Shown here: positions 44,927 to 55,285 of the stretch, one piece after another | Layout: each line of letters begins with the position of its first letter | Numbering within the stretch: position 1 is the first letter of the stretch | NCBI GenBank assembly: GCA_035048495.1 | Contig: CM068544.1 | Location: 14,068,138 to 14,132,137 of the forward strand | Direction of reading: 5' to 3' | From: Euptelea pleiosperma | Lineage: Eukaryota > Streptophyta > Magnoliopsida > Ranunculales > Eupteleaceae | DNA: 64,000 nucleotides | The notes under the pieces: model-generated | Told to the model about the DNA's origin: nothing | What the model saw: only the letters and a program-made list of their open reading frames with translations | The model's database searches: none | Translations under genes and position numbers: made by a program

Positions 44927-45907
44927 TGAAAGTAGGATTTTTCCGCGTCGTTTGGTACGGAAACCCTAAAATCAACAAGATTTGTAATTTTTATCCGATT
45001 ATCCTGCAAAATTGACAAATTTGTATAGGGATTCGTGTCGGATGTCGATCCGCACTCGGGATTAGTCAGATGAGCGCAATGAGGAATATAAAATCACGGA
45101 ATCTCTAAAGAAATTATGGTGGGATGAGAATGATGGATTTAGATTTAAACATGCTTTTGGAGATAATACTATCAACTAAAAACATTAAAATAAAGAAATC
45201 AACATCAAAGAAGATAGAAAACACAACTTTTTATTCATTAAAGGTTATCTCATACATTGATCGTAACATAAACTAGCAAGCTAAGAATTAACTAAAAAGC
45301 CATTTCTATTTAATAGAGAAGAGAGAGAAAGATGTGGAAAAACCTAGAGAGAGAAAGAGAGTTTAGAGAGAACAAGAGAAAGAAAACTAAGAGAAGAGAA
45401 AATAGAGTTAGAGAGAGAAGATTTTCTAGAGAGAGAAAGATAATTCATCACTTACCACGAGATGGATTGGAAACATGTCCAGCCAAGTGATGGTTGCTGT
45501 CCATGGATTGGTGCACGACTTGGTACGGGATGCAAGGAGAGAATAGTGGATATGTGGTGCTCCAAGTAGAGGAGCAAAGAAAGAGAGGCTGGAGCGTGGT
45601 GAGAATGGTGACCAACGGTCTGGCTTAAGAAGTTGTGGGCCAAATGGTCATGGTACATAGATCTGCAGGGTGTGGAAGGCGAGCTTGCAAGGGATAGATC
45701 GTGAGGAGGAGGCAGCTAGGAGGAGAACTTAACGGCTTGGCCGTTGAAGTAGTAGGCGGTGTAGTGGCTGGCGGTTCGTGGAGGAGGCTACAACGGTCTG
45801 GTGCAGCAGCAGCTTGAAGTGGAGGACGGTGGTAGAAGCGTCACAGGTGAGGACCGCCCTCCTCTTCCTCTCTTCCTCTTCTTTTTCTTTTATTTTCTAG
45901 CTTCTTT

Positions 45908-45909
<2 letters not shown>

Positions 45910-45948
<39 letters not shown>
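45910..45948. repeat. Poly-T run in H
   Basis: About 39 consecutive T on the plus strand (poly-A in LTR orientation). Confidence 0.95.
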
Positions 45949-45949
<1 letters not shown>

Positions 45950-46484
45950 GTTTTGTGAAAACCGCTGGCTAGTGGAGCTGGGTTGCTTGGTGTTGCCGCC
46001 TGCAACACCAGTAATGTAGGAGAAATGAAGGTTCAGTGGAGATGAGAGAGCTTGAGAGAAAGGAGAGTTCAAGAATGAAGAAGAAGAGAGGGTGAGGACG
46101 GCTGAGAGGAGATCAAGCAGCAGGTGCCGCTTTTGAATAGGAAGAGTTGGAGGCGCTGCATGTAGAGAGGCGGTGATAAATGGACCTGTAACTCGATGTT
46201 GCAGGTCTGCTCGTGACTGAGGGTTGCTATTTGTGGCGATGGAGAGCCAGCTGTTGGAGATCGCAGGTGCTAAATGACAAGACGATGGTGCTTCTGGCGA
46301 GCAGACCAGGAAGAAGAAGAAGACGGTTGGTTTAGTCCTCGTGGAGAAGTGAGACCGTTGTCCTCTCAAGATGGGGAGACGTGGGGGAGAAGATGGCCCC
46401 AATAGAGGGCGGAAACGTTGGGTGGTGATTTCGATTGGGATGCACAGCACTTGCAACGGTTTGTGGAGGTGGTTCAGGTGCTGG

Positions 46485-46509
46485 CCGGAGTTGCAGGTTG
46501 CAACTCCGG
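46485..46509. repeat. LTR palindrome in H
   Basis: Left arm CCGGAGTTGCAG, right arm TTGCAACTCCGG. Confidence 0.9.
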
Positions 46510-46656
46510 TGATCACGTGAAGAAGATGAAGAAGAGGAATAACGAGAAAGAAGAAAGGAGGAGGAAGATGGGGCCAAAAACGAGGGGAAGAGTAAAGGGG
46601 GAGGAGAGGAGAAGAAAAGAGGGGGATTAGGGTTCGAACGAACCCTTCTCCCTCCT

Positions 46657-46665
46657 CTTATAAAG
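46657..46665 (-). promoter_or_regulatory. TATA box of LTR H
   Basis: CTTTATAAG on the minus strand, with the CCCTATTTCC hairpin upstream and GGGTTCGTTCGAACCC (a short hairpin) plus CCTAATCCC just downstream. Confidence 0.6.
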
Positions 46666-47711
46666 CTCCCTATTTCCTTTAATGGAAATAGGGTATTTTT
46701 GAAAATAAAAAAATATTTTTTTTTTTGGAAAAGTAAAAATCTACTTTTCTATGGGGAATCTCCTCAATTAGTGGACCCCCCGTTTTTTTGAAATTTAATT
46801 AAAATTCTTTGAAAATTCACGGGGTCCACTAACTGGTCGGACAGCGGGTCGATGATGATGGGCCCGGCTACTGGCCCACATGGATTTATGATGTCCATTG
46901 TCTCACAAGATGATGTGACAGACGGTCTGATGGCGATCGGATGGATGGTGACTTGATTGGGACCCAGATTGGTAGATCGACGGATCTAGAGAGATCCAAC
47001 GGTCTGATTGAAGATCCAATGGTCCGATGGAAGATCCAACGGTCAGAAAGCTAAGGGAGATGAGATAGAGCCGAAGGGTAGGAGTTCTGGGGTTAGGTCA
47101 GTAGATTCGAGGATCGAGAGATGAAGAGAGAGAGAGAGAATAAGAAGAGATGAGAGAGAAAGTATCAAAAAAATGGAGAAAAGTATTGGCAGAGGGTCTG
47201 GAACCCTGGTCTTCACTGTGATCATCCTCACGCTTCTCCAGTAGAGTAGACTATCATTCCTTGCTGACTCATGTGGCTTTAAACGCTTTGGTCCGTCTCT
47301 TGGTCATTGGCTCTCCTGTTCTTTTCGTTCTTTGGGCCGGCTTTTTGGTCCTCCTATTCAGCCCATAGTTGGCCCATATCTTTTAGTCATAGCATGTGGG
47401 CTCTTTAAGCTTTGATAATGGGCTTTCCTGATCGATGTGGGCTCGCAAGTCTCGAGAATTGTCCCATCGGGGTTTCCTGCGACAGAAGAAGCGCGTAATG
47501 AGACTTTATCAGAATGACTATATGTCTAGACTTCCAAAAATGTGTTTAATGCATGCAAATATACCATTTCGTCCAGAAAAGTGTGTTCTACGCAACACAA
47601 GAGACTCTTACATAGAAAAGTAGATAAATAGAGTATTTTAACGTAGGAGAATGCAATAACGCTAAAAGGATAATTGCTTAAAATAAGCACTTTTGAGCGA
47701 ATATCAGAAAG

Positions 47712-49435
47712 CATGTAAAGGGATGAGAGATGAAGAGGTAAGGGAAAGAAACGTCCATTGAAATCTCAAAGCTAAGGGCGCTACCGATCAAGAAGAGGAT
47801 CGTCCAAGACTTCGAAGAATGCTTCAATCAAGAGAAGGGTTTTGACAGAGAAGCATCCCATGACCTTTGGAGCTAAGGGCGCTACCGATCAAGAAGAGGA
47901 CCGCCCAAATTTCATGGAATGCTACTCAATCGAGAGAAGGGGTAAGGGAAAGAAACGTCCATTGAGATCTCGGAGCTAAGGGCGCTACCGATCAAGAAGA
48001 GGATCGTCCAAGACTTCGATGGATGCTTCAATCAAGAGAAGGGTTTTGACAGAGAAGCATCCCATGACCTTCGGAGCTAAGGGCGCTACCGATCAAGAAG
48101 AGGACCGTCCAAATTTCATGAAATGTTACTCAATTGTGGAATCCACATCGAATCTTACCGGCCGACAAGGTAGATGTGAATTGGCTAATGTACTATAATG
48201 TGCCCTAAAAAGCTCACATTTTCACTCGCCGAAAGGAGTCGGCCAAGTGAATAGGCGATCAGCCTGAGAAAGTAGAAAGATGACCTAGAGAGAGAAAATG
48301 GATTTAGAGAGAGAAATCTCACTCTAGAGAGAGAACACGGGTTTAGGGATGTCACGTCCCTTCCATGTTGTCTAGAGAGAGAGGAGATCTAAAGAGAGAT
48401 AAGGTGGAAGGTAGAGAGAGAAGAGATCTAGAGAGAGAAAGTGAAAATGTACCTCGTGGTACTTACCAATGGTCGGCCATGTGATCAGCAAATGGAGAAA
48501 AGTGGAGAAACATTGGACTTGATGGTGGGCAGCCTAGAGTGGATCAACATGGTGAAAGTGTATGCATGGTGGCTGAGGCAAGGAAGCGGGAGGTGCACCG
48601 AGATGTGCATGGTAGCTGACTATGGGCAGCGTTTGTAGAGGATCAAGTCTGGGAAAATGCATCCTGGATTGGTGAAATAAAGAGGACACCACGCTGGTTT
48701 GGCAGTCTGTCAAGGTGGAGATTCAATCAGTGAAGGACAGCCATGGCTTTGCACATGGTTGGACCGTGGATCAAAGGTTGTGGAGGCACTACAGGTGGCT
48801 GCAGAGTGAACTTGAGGAGGCAGAAGATGGAGATGCAGTTGCTTGTTCGGGCTGCAAGGTTGAACACACGATCTGACCATGGAGTTGCAGAAAGATGCTG
48901 CTTGGAGTAAGTGAGTTGCTGTCCTTTTCATAGGCTGCTCACTAGCGTGCTGGCCTGATTCAAAAGTTCAAGGATGTACAGTGGTTACTGTAGGCTCTGT
49001 TGGCCAATAAGGTAGGAGGATGGAGATCACCAGCTTGGAGGGAGGCGTTGCTGGAGAAGGCACACCAGATGTGGTTGCACGGTGGAGGAGCAGGTGCTCT
49101 TGGCCGTTCAAGTGGTGTATGAGCAAGGTGGGAGGTGAATTGATTGAAGGGGGTTGTTGTAGGTGCACCTTCACGGCATGTACCCAGTTGCAGGCGTTGT
49201 GGTGGAAGGCTACGGGGTGGTAACAGCGTGTGATTTGCAGGCCATGGAGACGGTGACGTGGCTGTTCGTGTGGGAGAAGCAAGCGCACCAGGTTGCAGCA
49301 ACGTGGGAAGGTTTGCAAGTGGACTGAAGGATGGTGGAAAAGAAGAAGAAGAAGAAGAAGAAGAAGAAGAAAATGGTGGAGTAGATCCTTACCGTGAAGA
49401 TCTGCAGGTGCATAGACGCCGGAGAAGATGGTGGC
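47712..49435 (-). mobile_element. LTR copy I, segment 2
   Basis: I after H. It has a tandem duplication of about 204 bp (47737-47940 and 47941 to about 48135) that L has only once, then CCGAAAGGAGTCGGCC, GA blocks (48280-48440) and a variable CT-poor part with a (GAA)n tract at 49341-49371. Ends at N. Confidence 0.75.
47737..48135. repeat. Tandem duplication in LTR I
   Basis: Two units of about 200 bp, each starting GGTAAGGGAAAGAAACGTCC and containing two GCTAAGGGCGCTACCGATC submotifs. Confidence 0.85.
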
Positions 49436-49803
49436 TGCAGAAAATAGGTTTTTTCCGCGTCGTTGATTATGGAAACCCTAATTCCAACACATTTGTAAGT
49501 AATCCGAGATTGTAATCCTGTAAAATTCAGAGATTCTAGCATAGGGATTCGTGTCGGATGTCGATCCGCACTCGGGATTAGTCGGATTAGCGCGATTTAG
49601 AACATAAAACAACGGAAATTCCTTCAGAACTTGATGGTGGGGTGAGATTGGTGATTGACGTGATTATTAAAACATGATTTTAGTCATAGTTTCAAGATTA
49701 AGCTGCATTGAAAGAAATTAAAAACAAAACAACTAAACATAATAATCACATTGCTTTATTGCTTCATCAAATGTGCATACAATCATTAAACAAGTACGAA
49801 AAC
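49436..49803 (-). mobile_element. LTR copy N, visible part
   Basis: Starts near 49436-49440 with an altered terminus (TGCAGAAAATAGG rather than TGAAAATAGG), then the standard conserved segment (CCGCGTCGTTGATTATGG, GTGTCGGATGTCGATCCGC). Boundary and target duplication are uncertain. Q interrupts it at 49804. Confidence 0.65.
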
Positions 49804-50325
49804 TGAAAGTAGGATTTTTCCGTGTCGTTGGTTACGGAAACCCTAGAATCAACAAGATTTGTAATTTATCTGAGATTTCCTGCAAAATTCAGAGATTCTA
49901 GCATAGGGATTTGTGTCGGATGTCGATCCACACTCGGGATTAGGGAACGTGCAGTAAAGAACATAAAATGACTCTTTTTTTTTTTTTTATTGAAATCGAA
50001 CTTGATAAATCAAACACAATAATGGAAAGTTAGATTAGTAAAAATGACTAAAACTTTATTAAAGTAACTGCTCTTACATAGTTTTGCTTGCATTAATAAT
50101 AGAAATAGCAAAAAAAATTAAACAAAGGGAGAATATAGATCAAGATCTTAAGAGAGAAAGTTAGAGATTGAATTAAAGAGTTGAAAAGAGAGAACTAGTG
50201 GTAGGGGATCTTACCAAGCGAACAGATCTGTGGTGTTACAGCAATGGGTGGATGAGGCACTGGTTCGTATGGCTTGAAAAAGGTCAAGGGATCCCCTACT
50301 TGTGAACGATCTGGATGGAGGAGCT
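49804..50325 (-). mobile_element. LTR copy Q, segment 1
   Basis: Begins TGAAAGTAGGATTTTTCCG after AAAAC (49799-49803). Interrupted by J; GAGCT at 50321-50325 is J's target. Confidence 0.75.
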
Positions 50326-53300
50326 TGAAAATAGGGCTTTTCCGCGTCGTTGGTTACGGAAACCCTAACTTCAACACATTTTTAATTAATCCGAGACTTT
50401 TAACCTGTAGAATGAGCAATTTTGCACAGTGGCTTGTGTCGGATGTCGATCCGCACTCGGGATTAGTCGGATTAGCGCGAATAAGAACATAAAATGACGG
50501 GAAATTTGCAGAGAATGGAACATAATATTATTCAAATCAACTTCATTCAATCAAAATTGTCTTTTACAGCAAAAATCTAACAAAATAACTAAACTAGAAA
50601 GCATTTTAATAAGAGAGGGATGTAGAGAGAGAAAGAGGTTTTGAGAGAGAGAAACTAGAGAGAGAAAGTTAGAGAAATGTTAAAGAAGAGAGAGAGAGAA
50701 AGTGGTAGAAGAAGAGAGAAAATTGGAGTTTTTAGAGAGAGATTGAGAGAAAATGAGAAGAAGAGGTTATTCTAGAGAGAGAAAAAGGAAGAAAGCAAGA
50801 GAGAAAAAGAGAAAGGAAAAGGTTAGAGAGAGAGAAGGCTTACCATGATTCACATCCCTTGAAAAAGTGCATCGTGGTGCAACTAGGCAGCAAGCGAGGG
50901 CAAGAGAGTGGAGAGAGGATGGTCAACAGATGGTGAGGAAGACGATCTCAAGCCCAGTAAGATGGGCATGCACTTTCAGGCGGGTTGGAGATTGTTGTCC
51001 GGTGAAGATGCAGGTTGAAGCTCCACGGTGTGTGCATGAGGAGTAGCTATTGAAGTCCCAGAAAGTTGCTGTTGATGGACAGATGGTGGGCCAATGACGA
51101 TGGTACAGCGTTGGATCTCAACAGGTTATCTGTTTTAGCCAACACGTTGAGGAGCTGGGGTGAGAAGACGACTCTCTACCTTGAGAGAACCACTGTTGGA
51201 CGGTAGGTGAAGGAGCAATGGCGGTGATATGATGGAGTTGCTACACCTTCACCGTGCAACAACCGTAAAGAAAGAGAGATTCGACCAAGTGGCTGTGAAG
51301 TTGCAGACTTCGATCTGCTGGTGGTTCTCGCCGGAGAAGATGAAGAAAATCACCAAGTTGGAGGTGCTCATGGTCAATCTTAATGGTGAGGGGCTGGTTT
51401 TGATCGGATGTGCACGGAGCACACGATCAGGGAGTGGTGGAGCATTCTTGTAGATGACTGATCGTGAGAAATCACGATGCTGCATGGAGGAGGCGGACCA
51501 GTCCGATCTAGTTGAGGGCGGTGTTTACATGCTGGTTCCAGCGGTGGTGGCTGGCGCATCAAGGGAACACGGCTGGAGAAGAAGAAGGAACAGGAGGAGA
51601 AGGCGCGGCGCAGGCAGAAGAGAAGGGCGAAGATGCTGCAGGCAGTAGTGAAGGGCGGAGATTTTGCATGCAGGTTCAGGCGGTGTGCACAGGTGGAGGT
51701 TGTTGCTGGACGTTTCCAGCAACAATGAAGAAGATGGTGGTCGTGAAGAGGTGAGGATCTGCACCTGTGGAGGGCGGTGGCGCAGGCGAGCGGAGAAGAA
51801 GGCGGTCTGGAGGGCGGTCGCGCAGGCGGGTTGAAAAGGGCAAACCAGTCCGGCGAGCACGCTGGTTGCTTGCCGGAGTTGTTGGAAGGGGCGGTAGAGA
51901 AGGGAGAATCCGCCAGAGAACACGCGCGCAGGTGCGGAGAAGAAGAAGAAGCGGAAGAAGAAGAAGAAGAAGAAGAAGAAGAAGAAGAAGAAGAAGAAGA
52001 AGAATAAGAAGAAGAAGAAGAAGAAGGAAGAGAAGAAGAAGAAGAAGAGGAAGAAGAAAGAGGAGGAGGAAGAGGCGCTCCACTCACTCGCCGGAGGAAC
52101 CCGCCGGATTCGTGGAAGAGAAGAAGAAAAAGATGAAGAAGATGAAGAAGAGGAGGAAGAGAAGGAAGAAAAAGAAGGAGAAGAAGGAGGGGAAAACCTC
52201 GGGAATGGTTTTGGAGAAGGAGAGGAGGAGAGGGGAGAGGGATTAGGGTTCGAACGAACCCCTATCCTTCTCCTTTTAAAGCTCCCTATTTCCTTTAATG
52301 GAAATAGGGTATTTTTTGAAAATAAAAATATGAAAAAAATATTTTTTTTTATTTTTTTTTTTTTAAGTAAAAATCTACTTTTCTATGGGGAATCTCCCCA
52401 ATTAGTGGACCCCCCATTTAATTAAAATTATTTTGAAATTCGCGGGGTCCACTAACTGGTCGGACAGCGGGTCGATGAAGATGGGCCCGGCTATTGGCCC
52501 ACATGGATTGATGATGTCCATCGTCTCACAAGATGATGTGATAGACAGTCTGATGGCGATTGGATGGATGGTGACTTGATTGGGACTCAGATTGGTAGAT
52601 CGACGGATCTAGAGAGATCCAACGGTCCGATTGAAGATCCAATGGTCCGATGGAAGATCCAACGGTCAGAAAGCTAAGGGAGATGAGATAGAGTCGATGG
52701 GCAGGAGTTCTGGGGTTAGGTCAGTAGATTCGAGGACCGAGAGATGAAGAGAGAGAGAGAATAAGGAGAGATGAGAGAGAAAGTATCAGAAAATAGAGAG
52801 AAAAGCACTGGCGGAGGGTCTGGAACCCTGGTCTTCACTGTGACCATCCTCACGCTTCTCCAGTAGAGTCGACCATCATTCTTTGCTGACTCATGTGGCT
52901 TTACACGCTTTGGTCCGTCTCTTGGTCATTGGCTCTCCTACTCTCTTCGTTCTTTGGGCCGGCTTTTTGGTCCTCTTATTCAGCCCATATTTGGCCCATA
53001 TCTTCTAGTCATAGCATGTGGGTTTTTTAAGCTTTGATAATGGGCTTTCATGATCGATTTGGGCCCACAAGTCTCGAGAATCGTCCCATCGGGGTTTCCT
53101 GCGACAGAAGAAGCGCGTAATAAGACTTTATCAGAACGGCTTAATATTTAGACTTCCGAAAATGTGTTTAATGCATGCAAATATACCATTTCGTCCAGAA
53201 AAGTGTGTTCTACGCAACAGAAGAGACTATTACGTAGAAAAGTAGATAAATATAGCATTTTACGTAGGAGAATGCAATAACGCTAAAAGGATAATTGCTT

Positions 53301-53327
53301 AAAATAAGCACTTTTGAGTGAATATCA
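50326..53327 (-). mobile_element. J 3' LTR
   Basis: TGAAAATAGGGC to GAATATCA. It includes a long (GAA)n-type tract (about 51934-52075), an upstream hairpin CCCTATTTCC/GGAAATAGGG (52284-52309), TTTTAAAGC as a weak TATA (minus strand, about 52274), GGTCCGAT-type repeats (52620-52665) and the tRNA-like region (about 52815-52870). The 235-codon Ser-rich frame at 51380-52087 is the antisense of the GAA tract. Confidence 0.95.
51934..52075. repeat. (GAA)n-rich tract in J 3' LTR
   Basis: Long run of GAA/AAG units with a few interruptions; its partner in the 5' LTR (about 60535-60650) is shorter, which explains most of the LTR length difference. Confidence 0.9.
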
Positions 53328-54938
53328 CAACCCCCAACCAGCATATTGCCAATCCATGGCAATTAGTGCGAAATAAATGAGCTTAAAAGGGCTCTGCACA
53401 TGCTGCACACTTTTTCATATTAGCTCAGGAAAAACACCGTTCGTCAAATCATTGAATGGATGCAAAAATAGTTACATGCTAGCGAAGAGTTGGAATGTTT
53501 TGGCAAGACTACAGACTGATAATCATGACCCAGAATAGTCAGACTCTGCGTGTGTGTGTGCTCAACATTCTCATCATCCGACAGTAAAGATTTCTAGATC
53601 ACCTCTAAGTTTTTATGCCTCGACCTCAAATCTCACATGTTTAGCACTCAGAATAGAATCACACAAGAAGGGTTTTCTTCTTTTTCTCTCAATTTATATG
53701 TGAGGAGATATATTTAATATAAAGAGGCAAAAGATCTCACATATGTTTTATTTGAAGGAAGGACATCTTTAACAGAAGAAGATCTCATGATTGGAATACC
53801 ACTTCACTCAGGAACGTCAGATCAAACTCTATAGCTTCTCTTTCTCTAATCTCCACATTTTATGATCGTACTATCCTAGAATCAAGTAGGACTTTCCTGG
53901 GTTGTAATGAGGCTTAGGTCAGGTGTAGAGAGATAAAGGGATACAGGATTTCAAAGATCTTAAGAGGATATTGTCATTTTCTTGCATTTTTCCTGCGGCG
54001 TAACACCATTATCTGGTTCTTTTTCCTTTTTTTCATATTTTTCTCTTTTTCTTGATATTTCTGAGACTGCTCAATTTCTTTTCAGCACTTTTTCATACTT
54101 TCTTTCCATATTTTGTTTTCAGCTTGAACCACTTTCTTTTTCTTTTGATTTTTCTTCTTTACTTTTCTTTTCATAGTACACCCATATCAGTTATTCTTTT
54201 GTCCATCTCAAAATAAGGGTAGCCAGTCATGCTTCGTAGCTATACTGGATTTTAGGTTGATGGGTTTACAAAGAAAAGGCTTTTATAGAAGGGTTCAAGG
54301 GGTTTCTAGTGAAGTATAATTCAGGTGAGTAAAAAGGCTGAATGGTTCAGAAAAAATGGCCTAAATCATTTTCTAAGGTTTGCACTATCATGTATACTGT
54401 CTTGACTGGATACAGAGAAGGTTCTGTCGTAGTAATCCAATGTTGATGTCGTTCCGAGTTTTATGATCGAAGCAAAAGATAATGAGATCTCTCAACGAAT
54501 ATTGTGGGCATGAAGAATAGTGAGTCATCTTGTGACTCAGAATTGTTGTATAACACTCTGAATTGATTAAAGGCTCAAAAGCTCACTGGGTTAGGTCTCC
54601 ACAATTATTCTCGCAGGATCTCTAGAATTTCTAAACTTAGGATGACTCTGATATTGATAGTGTACAATTGTGCCGAATATGAGTTTTCAAACCTGCTGTA
54701 GTCACGCTTGAATTGACTCAACACTAACTTTAAACAAAAATTGACATCCTCAATACTGACTTAACGGAGGTTTTCAGCTAATCAAAGTCAGGGTATTTGA
54801 CACATTTTTTTGAAATTCTAGAAAACTTTTGGAGAACATCGGAAATTACCCCAAGAACAACATTTTTTTTTATTTTTTATTTTTTTTATCAAAATGAAGA
54901 CATGAGTTTTGGTAAATACCCACCCCCAACCAAAATAC

Positions 54939-54956
54939 AGCACCGTCCTCGGTGCT
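54939..54956 (-). other. Conserved 3' hairpin 2 in J
   Basis: Stem AGCACCG/CGGTGCT, loop AGGA, as in A and B. Confidence 0.7.
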
Positions 54957-55193
54957 CATGACCGGGACATAAAATGATAAAAATTCAGTGATGATGATGC
55001 AAAAGTTCAGGAAGGATGTTACCAAGTCGGCAGAAACTCGACAGTGTGTGATACCTGATGATCGGAAGAATGAATGTACCTGCATTGCCAAAGATATAAC
55101 AATAATCACAAATGCATGAGACTCATGTACTCTAGGAATACCGGAATTGCCTTTCCGAAAGCGCTAAGTTTTACGTCTTTATCCAGACATGAT

Positions 55194-55214
55194 GGGGGTA
55201 TATCAAGTACCCCC
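55194..55214 (-). other. Conserved 3' hairpin 1 in J, with compensatory change
   Basis: Stem GGGGGTA/TACCCCC, loop CTTGATA. A and B have GGGGGTG/CACCCCC: both sides of the loop-closing pair changed together. Confidence 0.7.
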
Positions 55215-55285
55215 AACCAGGATAAAACTCATGGAGACTGAGTGAATCTACAGTCTTCCTGACACCTAAGGTGGAACGGAGACAA

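Larger units (their letters stand above)
44927..47706 (-). mobile_element. Solo LTR H (2,780 bp)
   Basis: TGAAAGTAGGATTT to GAATATCA, flanked by GAAAG at 44922-44926 and 47707-47711. It belongs to the same subfamily as S and J's LTRs. It has a poly-T run (45910-45948), a palindrome (46485-46509), a TATA box (46657), an upstream hairpin CCCTATTTCC/GGAAATAGGG (46668-46693), GACCGTTGGAT-type repeats and the tRNA-like region (about 47188-47250). Open frames of up to 208 codons are Ser/Pro/Lys-rich and unsupported. Confidence 0.95.
53328..55285 (-). other. J 3' region and polypurine tract
   Basis: Homologous to the 3' regions of A and B. In J orientation it has hairpin 1 (55214-55194), hairpin 2 (54956-54939), then conserved sequence to GGTTGGGGGTTG at the LTR border. 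No ORF. Confidence 0.8.

Noticed and set aside
51380..52087. 235-codon Ser-rich frame, minus strand
   Set aside because: It is the translation of the (GAA)n/(TTC)n tract, and the partner LTR breaks it up.
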